Source of the DNA: Pseudomonadota bacterium
Lineage (GTDB): Bacteria > Desulfobacterota > Syntrophia > Syntrophales > UBA8958
Direction: 5' to 3'
Length of the DNA: 37,286 bases
NCBI GenBank assembly: GCA_030057915.1
Contig: JASGUC010000006.1
Location: 1-37,286 of the forward strand
The notes under the pieces were generated by a model. That model was not told where the DNA came from. It saw nothing but the letters and a program-made list of their open reading frames with translations, and ran no database searches. A program made the position numbers and the translations under genes. This document shows positions 14,671-21,361 of this stretch, piece by piece. Position 1 is the stretch's first letter. Each line of letters opens with the position of its first letter.

Positions 14671-15156
14671 TCAGTACTCGGTGAGCTGGGAGAGGCCCCG
14701 CTCGCCGACCAGGATGATCCGCGTGTGGCTAAGTCGGGAGGCGATGATCTTGGCGATGGCCTTCATGGCCTTGAAACCCAGATCGCAGTCCTCATCCATG
14801 AGGTCGCGGAGTTTTCCGGCCTCCAGGGCGATCAGCCTGGTGTTGTCGATGCACAGGGCCCCCAGGGTGTAGATGAAGGGCTCGACGACGGCGGACCACC
14901 CCATGACCTCCCCCTTGGCCACGGTGTCCACCGTCACCTGCATCGGCGGGCGGTGTGGCCCCAGGTAGGACTCCAGGGACATGACCACTTTCCCCTCCTG
15001 AATGAGGAAGAGACTCCGGGCCGGATCTCCCTTTTTGTACATCTGTTTTCCCGCCGGATGAGACTCCTCCGTGGCGATGCCAGCGAGTCTCTCCAGTTGT
15101 TCATGGGAGAAATCTTTAAAGAAATTGAATTCCTTCAGCATGTTTGCCGTCACCAT
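14671..15156 (-). CDS. Cyclic-nucleotide-binding domain protein (Crp-type sensor domain only)
   Basis: 161 residues. The N-terminal helix MLKEFNFFKDFSHEQLERLAGIA and the beta-roll segments GKQMYKKGDPARSLFLIQEGKVVMSL and KGEVMGWSAVVEP form a cNMP-binding fold like Crp/Fnr, with GEVMGWSAV at the phosphate-binding cassette position. The usual Arg of the cAMP cassette is not obvious, so the ligand is uncertain. No DNA-binding helix-turn-helix follows, so it is not a transcription factor by itself. The start is ATG at 15156 with AAGGAGGAG; the frame open to 15888 is not used. It probably shares a transcript with the downstream selenoprotein gene. Confidence 0.87.
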   Translation of the reverse strand: MVTANMLKEFNFFKDFSHEQLERLAGIATEESHPAGKQMYKKGDPARSLFLIQEGKVVMSLESYLGPHRPPMQVTVDTVAKGEVMGWSAVVEPFIYTLGALCIDNTRLIALEAGKLRDLMDEDCDLGFKAMKAIAKIIASRLSHTRIILVGERGLSQLTEY

Positions 15157-15462
15157 GGCGCGTCTCCTCCTTATTCGCTTTTTAAGGGGATGGTAGCAAG
15201 ATTCGATGCGGAATTCCATAAAAATGTTTGCCTTCCAGGGAAAAAAATGATTGCCGGAGCGAGGAAAAATGCCTAAGTTGGTCGGGCGTTGAATCCCCCG
15301 TCCCCTGGTCCGGGCGGTCCCGGCGCGGGATGAAGGCGGGGGGCTATTTGTGGGCGTTTTCGCGCCAGGCCGCGTCCAGACCGATTGGCGGGCCAGGAGC
15401 ACCCCGGCCATGCCGCCGGGAATGACGCCGGCCCTTGCCGGCAGAGAGACGGAGGTGAGTTT
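15157..15462. other. Divergent intergenic region
   Basis: 306 bp between the cNMP-binding gene (-) and the NlpC/P60 gene (+). It must hold promoters for both directions; the AT-rich part at 15170-15260 is the likely place. I see no consensus pair strong enough to call and no gene. Confidence 0.4.
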
Positions 15463-16830
15463 TTGCCCGGATGTGGCCTTCCCCAGCGCCTCGATGCGCC
15501 CATGGCGGCGCTCCTCCTGGCGCTGGCCCTGGTTGTCTCCGGCTGCCTCCGCCTCGATGTCATCCGCGATATTCGGGAACTTCCCCAGGATCATTTCGCC
15601 TATCTCCCCCGGGATGGTGATTGCCGCCTCCCGGCGGATGGGTCCTGGCAGGAGGAGATGAAGGAACGGTACCTGAGGAATCATTTCCTCCCGTGGCGCC
15701 AGGATGCGCCGCGGGTCGCCGCCGAAGAGGTTGAGGCGGCGTGGCTGCCCTTCCTTCCCGATCCGGGCGACCGATGCCGCAACGCCCGCCGGCGCCGGAT
15801 CCGGAGGGCGGTGGCCAATGCGGGCCTCCACGATTATCCAAACGCCTCCCGGCCGGGAATCACCACCGCCGCCGTGCGCCTGCGGCATCTGCCCCTGGCG
15901 GCGCCGGTCGCCCCCGGCCGACGCGGCGAGGAAGACCCGCTGGATAAGCTCCAGGTTTCATCCGTCCCCCCCGGCGTCCCGGTGCATATCTACCACATCT
16001 CCAGGGACGGCGTCTGGGCGCTGGTGGAGTCCGGCTTTGCCCGGGGCTGGACGAAGAGGAAAGGGCTGGCGACAGTCGCCCCGGATTTTATGCGTCGCTG
16101 GGAGCAGGGGTCCCAGGCCGTTATCGTCCGTGACAAAACGCCCTTGCGCCGGCGCGATGGCCGATGCCTCTACCGGGCCTCCCTGGGCGCCATTTTCCCC
16201 CTGGCGGCCGCGTCGGGGGAGAAACTGGAACTCTGCGCGCCGGTGCGGGGAAAGGGAGGCTGGGCCAGGATACAAACCGCTGTCTTGTCCGGGGAAGCGG
16301 CGGCATTCCCCCTGCCGCTCTCCGCCGCCAATCTCGCCGCCCTGGGCAACGAACTCATCCGGGAACCATACGGTTGGGGGGGGATGAACGGCCGGCGGGA
16401 TTGTTCCGCCATGATCCGGGATCTCCTGGCGCCCTTCGGCATATGGCTTCCCCGGCATTCTGCCGATCAGGCCCGGGAGGGAGGGACCTTTATCGATCTT
16501 ACCGGCCTCGCCCCGGCGGAGAAGAAAAGGATCATCGTGGCCCGGGGGGTCCCCTATCTCACCCTCCTGTGGCTCAAGGGGCACATCATGCTCTATATAG
16601 GCTCTCTCTCCGGCGAGCCTCTGGTGTTCCACAATTTCTGGAGCATCCGGACCCGGAGCGAGTCCGGCCGTCCGGGCCGGAAGGTTGTGGGGCGGGCGGC
16701 GATCACCACCCTCTATCCGGGTCGGGAGTTCAACGGCGCCGTCGATCCGGAGGGGCCATACCTGGCCCATCTCCAGGGGATGACCCTGGTCGGTCCGGCA
16801 AGTACGGACACGCTTGAAAATCGGAATTGA
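15463..16830 (+). CDS. Lipoprotein NlpC/P60 (C40) peptidase with SH3-type domains
   Basis: 455 residues. The lipobox VSGC (Cys28) follows a hydrophobic segment, indicating a lipid-anchored envelope protein. After it come an N-terminal helical stabilising domain, two SH3b-like regions (about 160-215 and 220-285) and a C-terminal C40 cysteine peptidase: Cys314 in RRDCSAMI, His374 in KGHIMLYIG and a third residue in FHNFW (His390). Such enzymes cleave the gamma-D-Glu-diamino acid bond in stem peptides. I prefer TTG at 15463 because GGAGGTGA precedes it ideally; ATG at 15502 would also give a lipoprotein signal but has no ribosome site or N-terminal charge. truA starts 49 bp downstream. Confidence 0.9.
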   Translation: MPGCGLPQRLDAPMAALLLALALVVSGCLRLDVIRDIRELPQDHFAYLPRDGDCRLPADGSWQEEMKERYLRNHFLPWRQDAPRVAAEEVEAAWLPFLPDPGDRCRNARRRRIRRAVANAGLHDYPNASRPGITTAAVRLRHLPLAAPVAPGRRGEEDPLDKLQVSSVPPGVPVHIYHISRDGVWALVESGFARGWTKRKGLATVAPDFMRRWEQGSQAVIVRDKTPLRRRDGRCLYRASLGAIFPLAAASGEKLELCAPVRGKGGWARIQTAVLSGEAAAFPLPLSAANLAALGNELIREPYGWGGMNGRRDCSAMIRDLLAPFGIWLPRHSADQAREGGTFIDLTGLAPAEKKRIIVARGVPYLTLLWLKGHIMLYIGSLSGEPLVFHNFWSIRTRSESGRPGRKVVGRAAITTLYPGREFNGAVDPEGPYLAHLQGMTLVGPASTDTLENRN

Positions 16831-16879
16831 ATCTGTTAGTTATTCTGCGGCATTTTCCAAGGGGAGGAAGGTCCGCCCC

Positions 16880-17689
16880 ATGACCGGGACAAGGTTCTTC
16901 AAGTACAAATTGATCCTGGAGTACGATGGCTCGGGTTATCGGGGCTGGCAGATCCAGGAGAATGCCCGCTCCGTTCAGGGGACGCTCCTGGGCGCCGCCG
17001 CGGAGCTGTTCGGCCCCGAGGTCGAAATTCAGGGGGCGGGGAGGACGGATGCGGGGGTGCACGCCCTGGGACAGGTGGCCCATCTCACGGCGAGGAAGGC
17101 GCTGTCGCCCCCGCGGATCAAAACGGCGCTCAACGACCTCCTCCCCGGGGGCTTGAACATCCTCCAGGTCGAGGAGGCGCCGAGGGCGTGGCACGCCCGG
17201 CACGATGCGGTGGGCAGGAGCTACCTCTACATCGTTTCCCGACGCCGGAGCGCCTTCGGCAAACGCTATGTCTGGTGGGTGAAAGACCCGCTGGATGCGG
17301 AGAGGATGAAAGAAGCCTGCGGGCTGTTTCCCGGCTTTCACGATTTCGCCTCCTTTGCCGACCGCCGTCTGGACCGGAACGTTTCGACCCAGGTGCGGAT
17401 CGACGCCGCCACGATAGAGGAGCGGGGCGAACTGATCCTCTTCCGGGTGACGGGGTCCCATTTCCTCTGGAAGATGGTCCGGCGCATGGTCGGGGTGCTT
17501 GTGGAGACCGGACGGGGCAACCTGACCACGGCGGAGGTGGCGTCCCTGCTCGTCTCCCGGTCCGATTTCCCGGCCCGGCTCACCGCCCCGCCGTCCGGGC
17601 TCTACCTGGCTCAGGTGCTCTATCGGGGAGATGCGGTCGCGCCGCTCACCCTGCCGCCGCCGCTGATGCTGGCGGGAGAAGGGGAGTAG
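16880..17689 (+). CDS. truA: tRNA pseudouridine(38-40) synthase TruA
   Basis: 269 residues, typical for TruA. It isomerises uridines 38-40 in the anticodon arm of tRNAs. The catalytic Asp57 is in the GAGRTDAGVHA motif. Other conserved features are YDGSGYRGWQIQ near the N terminus, the WHARHDAVGRSYLY strand and a C-terminal FLWKMVRRMVG helix. The start is ATG at 16880 with GGGGAGGAAGG ahead; upstream TTG extension to 16814 overlaps the end of the peptidase gene and is not needed. It is probably co-transcribed with the NlpC/P60 gene. Confidence 0.96.
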   Translation: MTGTRFFKYKLILEYDGSGYRGWQIQENARSVQGTLLGAAAELFGPEVEIQGAGRTDAGVHALGQVAHLTARKALSPPRIKTALNDLLPGGLNILQVEEAPRAWHARHDAVGRSYLYIVSRRRSAFGKRYVWWVKDPLDAERMKEACGLFPGFHDFASFADRRLDRNVSTQVRIDAATIEERGELILFRVTGSHFLWKMVRRMVGVLVETGRGNLTTAEVASLLVSRSDFPARLTAPPSGLYLAQVLYRGDAVAPLTLPPPLMLAGEGE

Positions 17690-17782
17690 GCCGCGGCGGA
17701 GAGGGTTTTAACAGTTTGCTTGTAATCTGATTAATTCTCTGCTATTCTATTCAATATGGGGAGAATTGTAAGCATAGGTGAA

Positions 17783-17893
17783 GCAGCGATAAACCTGAAA
17801 AATATGGCCGTGAGTTCCCCGGTGTCCCCCTGTGGAGAGGCAAGGCTCTGGCGGTGGGTGCCGCAAGCCCGCCGTGAAACCGGCCTTCGGTGA
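17783..17893 (+). pseudogene. C-terminal remnant of an IS200/IS605-family TnpB
   Basis: In one frame the sequence reads AAINLKNMAVSSPVSPCGEA and continues to a stop at 17891-17893. NAAINLKNMAV..S.CGE is the familiar tail of TnpB (RNA-guided nuclease of IS200/IS605 elements) just after its last catalytic Asp. Upstream of 17783 the frame loses all similarity and the DRD triad residue is missing, so only the tail survives. Sequence directly after the stop (17894-17960) would correspond to the element's right end, the source of the omega RNA in intact relatives. No TnpA is present. Confidence 0.7.
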
Positions 17894-18101
17894 AGCGGGA
17901 AGTCAGCTTTGAGTCTGTATAAGCGGCTTTGGGTAGGTATGACGGAACGGCTGTCGAGAGGGGTCCGCGGCGGGGCCTTGCCCCCTGGAGGCCCCCCGGG
18001 GTGGACGGCGTTTCCGGGGGCGATCCGGAGGGGCCGCGGCGGCTTACGGGCGGCGGCGTAAGAGGCAGGGGTCGTCCGGATGAGAATCGGGGAGGGATCG
18101 T
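17894..18101. other. Remaining spacer after the TnpB tail
   Basis: GC-rich, no gene supported. It contains several complementary blocks (for example GGGGCCTTGCCCC around 17975-17988 and CCGCGGCGG near 18030) that could fold, but no recognisable RNA. Together with the TnpB tail and the next element it makes a 560-bp gene-free stretch. Confidence 0.4.
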
Positions 18102-18245
18102 CATTGCGAGACCTTTGAAAATCCGCGTTTTCCTTTCGCCCCGCCATGCTCCAGGCTCGGGAATGCCTTGAGAGCAAAGCATTCCGGCTTCCGCCGGCAT
18201 GGCGACGGGAACTCGGAAACGGCGGTTTTCAAAGATCTCATTGCG
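18102..18245. mobile_element. Family A miniature element, copy 3, with 7-bp target duplication
   Basis: Element 18109-18238 (130 bp). The left end AGACCTTTGAAAATCCGC and the right end GGCGGTTTTCAAAGATCT form inverted repeats of about 25 bp with few mismatches. CATTGCG directly abuts both ends (18102-18108 and 18239-18245). This is the best preserved of the four copies. It ends 10 bp before the first possible start codon of the SCP2-like gene, so it supplies that gene's leader. Confidence 0.85.
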
Positions 18246-18248
18246 GTT

Positions 18249-18797
18249 ATGGAGTCGTTCACCATGGAGAGCTTCCGGGAGATCCCCGCGGGCGGAAAAC
18301 CTGTCAAACGGGCCTATGTGGCCCTGATGCTCTGGTTCGTCGGTCGGGCCATTCAGGCGGCGGCCCGCGTCGATGAGGCGGTGGGGGAGGAATTCGCCGC
18401 CCTGCCAGAGGGATTTGCCTTTTCCCTGGAGGTCTTGCCCGGGGGACCGGCGATGATCGTGGGCAAGGACGAAGACGGGCGGGTGCGCTACCGGGGATGG
18501 CGGCCTGCGGGGCGGAGGTTGGATCTGCGGATGAAGATCAAGAACCTGGAAGGGGCCCTCCTGATGTTCACCTTTCAGGAAAGCACGGCGACGGCCACGG
18601 CCAGGGATCGCCTCATCGTTGACGGCGAGGTCCCCGCCGCCCGCGCCGTCGTCCGGATTCTCGACCGGGTGGAGGTCTATCTCCTGCCGAAGATCGTCGC
18701 CAAACTGGCGGTGAAGCGTTACCCCGACTGGCCCTGGCAGGAGAAGATCGCCAATCGCCTCCGGATTTACGCCGGGGCCATCCTGGGATTCCCGTAA
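18249..18797 (+). CDS. SCP2-like small protein, first gene of the AOR/ADH operon
   Basis: 182 residues. The arrangement FSLEVLPGGPAMIVGKDEDGRVRYRG ... DLRMKIKNLEGALLMFTFQES ... DRLIVDGEVPAARAVVRILDRVEVYLLP is like the sterol-carrier/SCP2-type lipid-binding fold, but I rate this as a resemblance only. A cytoplasmic hydrophobic-ligand carrier would make sense beside aldehyde and alcohol oxidoreductases. Start is uncertain: ATG at 18249 or at 18264, the latter with GGAG 8 bp ahead. The gene is 13 bp from the next and probably leads the seven-gene operon. Confidence 0.6.
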   Translation: MESFTMESFREIPAGGKPVKRAYVALMLWFVGRAIQAAARVDEAVGEEFAALPEGFAFSLEVLPGGPAMIVGKDEDGRVRYRGWRPAGRRLDLRMKIKNLEGALLMFTFQESTATATARDRLIVDGEVPAARAVVRILDRVEVYLLPKIVAKLAVKRYPDWPWQEKIANRLRIYAGAILGFP

Positions 18798-18810
18798 GGA
18801 GGGGCACAGG

Positions 18811-19980
18811 GTGTTTCGATCCGCGCACAGCTTCGTTTTCCGCAGCCCCACCAAGGTGCTCTCCGGGGCCAGGGCCCTGGAAAACCTGCCGGTGGAACTG
18901 GCGGGGATGGACGCCCGCCGGCCGTTGGTCCTCGCCACGGCCGACCTGGCGGCTCGGGGAATGGAGCGGGTCATGACGGCGGCCTTCGCCGACTCCGGGT
19001 TGACCGTGGGCTTCCTTGCCGGCGTCCCCGCCCGCCCTGATCGGGAGCTTGTCCGGGACCTCTACGGCCTGTATCGGGATCGGGGTTGCGACTCCCTGAT
19101 CGCCCTCGGGAGCGGACCGACGCCGGCCGTGGCCAAGGCCCTCAATATCGCCCTGTCGGGAAAGCCGGAGGATCTGGAGGCGGCGGCCGCCGGGGCGCTG
19201 GAGGATGGAAGGCCGCGGCCCCTGGCGGCGATCCCCAGCCTCGATGTTTCCGGCTACGAAATGACCCGGTATGCCGAACTCGCCTCCCTGTCCCTCACGG
19301 CGCCGACGGCGATTCCCGGACTCCTCGTTCTCGACCGACGCACGGTCCCGGCGGAAGACCGTAAAACAACCGCCGCCGCCGCTCTCCTCACCTTGACCCA
19401 GGCCTTGGAGGCCCTCCTCCATCCGGACCGCAACCACCTGACGAACGCCTATGCCCATGGGGCGGCCAGATTCGTCATGGAAAACCTCCGGACGGCCCTG
19501 AAGAAACCCGCCGAAGGAAAGAGCCGGCTCGCCTTGGCCAATGCGGCGTTCTTCGCCCAGACGGCCTTCGACAACCTGTCCGGGGGAAAGATCTTCTGCC
19601 TCGGCCTGGCCATTTCCCGACGCTGCGCGCTGAGCCCGGGCCTGATCATGGGGCTCCTTCTCCCTCATGGCCTCCTCATGGAAATGGACCGGGAGGAGGA
19701 CCCCGGCAAGGACCTTCTCCTCGCGGTGGGGGGTATGGACGATCATGCCCTGACCGGGAAGGGGCCGGGCGTCCGCAAGGCGGTGGACCGGGTCGTGGAG
19801 TTGCTGCTGGAACTTCAGAGCCTCATTCCCGAGTATCCCCGCGGCATCCGGGACATCGGCCTGAGGAGGGACGACCTGGAAGAGCTTCCCGACGCCGTAG
19901 GCGAGGTTGCCGGCCGGGGAACCCTTGACCCGTCCGAGGTTCGCTACCTTCTGGACAAGGCCTGGGAGACGAGATTCTGA
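18811..19980 (+). CDS. Iron-alcohol-dehydrogenase homologue lacking all metal ligands
   Basis: 389 residues, aligning end to end with the intact paralogue at 20050. Each of the four iron ligands of group III ADHs is replaced: Asp to Leu193, His to Gln197, His to Phe262 and His to Pro276. The nucleotide-binding GGGSxxD motif reads GSGPTPA (100-106) and the PTTAGTGSE loop reads PSLDVSGYE (142-150). Fold residues around these positions are kept (ALEALL, LLLPHGL), so the protein is probably stable but cannot be a classical ADH. It may be a regulatory or scaffolding partner of the active paralogue. GTG start with AAGGAGGGG. The frame is intact and composition normal, which argues against a decaying gene. 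Confidence 0.85.
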   Translation: MFRSAHSFVFRSPTKVLSGARALENLPVELAGMDARRPLVLATADLAARGMERVMTAAFADSGLTVGFLAGVPARPDRELVRDLYGLYRDRGCDSLIALGSGPTPAVAKALNIALSGKPEDLEAAAAGALEDGRPRPLAAIPSLDVSGYEMTRYAELASLSLTAPTAIPGLLVLDRRTVPAEDRKTTAAAALLTLTQALEALLHPDRNHLTNAYAHGAARFVMENLRTALKKPAEGKSRLALANAAFFAQTAFDNLSGGKIFCLGLAISRRCALSPGLIMGLLLPHGLLMEMDREEDPGKDLLLAVGGMDDHALTGKGPGVRKAVDRVVELLLELQSLIPEYPRGIRDIGLRRDDLEELPDAVGEVAGRGTLDPSEVRYLLDKAWETRF

Positions 19981-20049
19981 CCGGCGGGCTGGCCGGTTGC
20001 GGCGGACATCCCCGCCGCGGGAGCGAGAGGAGGAGGGATCGAGGAGAAC

Positions 20050-21303
20050 GTGTCGATGTGTCTGCCTGGGTATTATGAATATTCCTGCCGGGTGAAGATC
20101 GTGGCGGGGCATGACGCCCTGGAGAGGATCCCCGATCTGCTGCGTCGCCTCGGCGCCCGCCGGCCCCTGTTGGTCACCGACCGGGGCGTGGCCGGGGCGG
20201 GGCTCGTGGGCATCCTCCGGGAGGCGATGGGGGAGCGGCTGGAGATCGGCGCCGTCGCCGATGACGTCCCTCCCGATTCCGATCTCGAGGCGGTGAACCG
20301 CCTGGCCGTCCTGTACCGGGAAAGCGGCTGCGATGCCCTGATCGCCCTGGGCGGGGGTTCCGTGATGGATACGGCCAAGGGGATCAATATCCTGGTCTCC
20401 GAGCGGGGGGACGATCTCCTGAAGTTCAGCGGGGCGGGGACGCTGAAGCGGCCCCTGAAACCCCTGATCGCCGTGCCGACCACGGCGGGAACCGGTTCCG
20501 AGGTCACCCTGGTCGCCGTAATCAAGGATCGTCAGCGGCGTCTGAAGATGGCGTTCGTGAGCTATTTTCTCCTTCCCGACGCGGCCATCCTCGATTCCCG
20601 CATGACCCTGAGTCTGCCGGCCCCGATCACGGCGGCGACGGGGATGGACGCCCTGTCCCATGCCGTGGAGGCCTACTACTGCCTGGGCAAGAATCCCCTC
20701 AGCGATGTGACGGCCCTGGCGGCCATCCGGCTCATCGGTGGGAATCTCCTCAACGTCGTCCACAACCCCTCGGATCGGGAAGGGCGCCTGGCCATGGCCA
20801 ACGCCGCCGCCCTGGCCGGCATGGCCTTTTCCAATTCCATGGTGGGGATGGTGCATGCCCTGGGGCACGCCGTCGGTTCCGTCTGCGGGCTCCCCCACGG
20901 GGTTTGCATGGCCATCCTGCTTCCCTACGGCCTGGAGTACAACCGTCATAAACGGGAGGCCGTCATGGGGGAGCTTCTCTTCCCCATCGGCGGCCCGGAG
21001 ATCTACGGGAAAACCGCCCCGGAAGACCGGACAGGCCGGGTTATCGCCTATATCCGTCAGCTCAACGAAGACCTCCATGCGGCAACGGGAGGACGGCATG
21101 CCCGTTTTTTCGGCGAGATCCGGGACCGGGAGGGAAACCACGCGGCGCCCCGGCGACGGCTTCCGGAGATTGCCCGCACGGCCCTGGGCGACGGCGCCAT
21201 CTTCTACAATCCGGAAGATCTGGATTATGACGATCTGCTCATGGTGCTGGAGGCGGCCTGGGAAGGGATGCCCCTGGATTCGGGAAGGATCCGGAAGGGA
21301 TGA
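20050..21303 (+). CDS. Iron-containing alcohol dehydrogenase (group III)
   Basis: 417 residues. The NAD(P)-binding motif GGGSVMDTAK (101-110) and PTTAGTGSE (143-151) are intact, and the metal ligands are Asp200, His204, His269 and His283 in GMDALSHAVEA, MVHALGHAVG and GLPHG. It interconverts an alcohol and an aldehyde with NAD(H). Beside an aldehyde:ferredoxin oxidoreductase it probably feeds or drains the aldehyde pool. GTG start at 20050 with GAGGAG close; ATG at 20056 is an alternative. A segment at about 335-385 is longer and more charged than in many relatives. It lies 69 bp after its degenerate paralogue and 58 bp before the AOR gene. Confidence 0.95.
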   Translation: MSMCLPGYYEYSCRVKIVAGHDALERIPDLLRRLGARRPLLVTDRGVAGAGLVGILREAMGERLEIGAVADDVPPDSDLEAVNRLAVLYRESGCDALIALGGGSVMDTAKGINILVSERGDDLLKFSGAGTLKRPLKPLIAVPTTAGTGSEVTLVAVIKDRQRRLKMAFVSYFLLPDAAILDSRMTLSLPAPITAATGMDALSHAVEAYYCLGKNPLSDVTALAAIRLIGGNLLNVVHNPSDREGRLAMANAAALAGMAFSNSMVGMVHALGHAVGSVCGLPHGVCMAILLPYGLEYNRHKREAVMGELLFPIGGPEIYGKTAPEDRTGRVIAYIRQLNEDLHAATGGRHARFFGEIRDREGNHAAPRRRLPEIARTALGDGAIFYNPEDLDYDDLLMVLEAAWEGMPLDSGRIRKG

Positions 21304-21330
21304 GGGGATGAGGGGATGAGGGGATGAAGA
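21299..21330 (+). repeat. Short tandem repeat over the ADH stop codon
   Basis: GATGAGGGG is repeated about three times, from the last ADH codons into the 58-bp gap before the AOR gene. The gap is purine-only for over 40 bp and includes the AOR ribosome-binding region. Confidence 0.7.
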
Positions 21331-21361
21331 GAAGGAAGAGGAAGAGGGGGAGGGCGAGATC

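Noticed and set aside
15157-15888. N-terminal extension of the cNMP-binding protein to 405 residues
   Set aside because: The strong ribosome site at 15156 and the domain start both favour the short form, and the extension runs antisense into the NlpC/P60 gene.
18613-21141. 842-codon open frame on the minus strand, antisense to the ADH genes
   Set aside because: It mirrors the codon positions of two well-supported plus-strand ADH genes. The product is Gly/Arg/His/Gln-rich with no domain.
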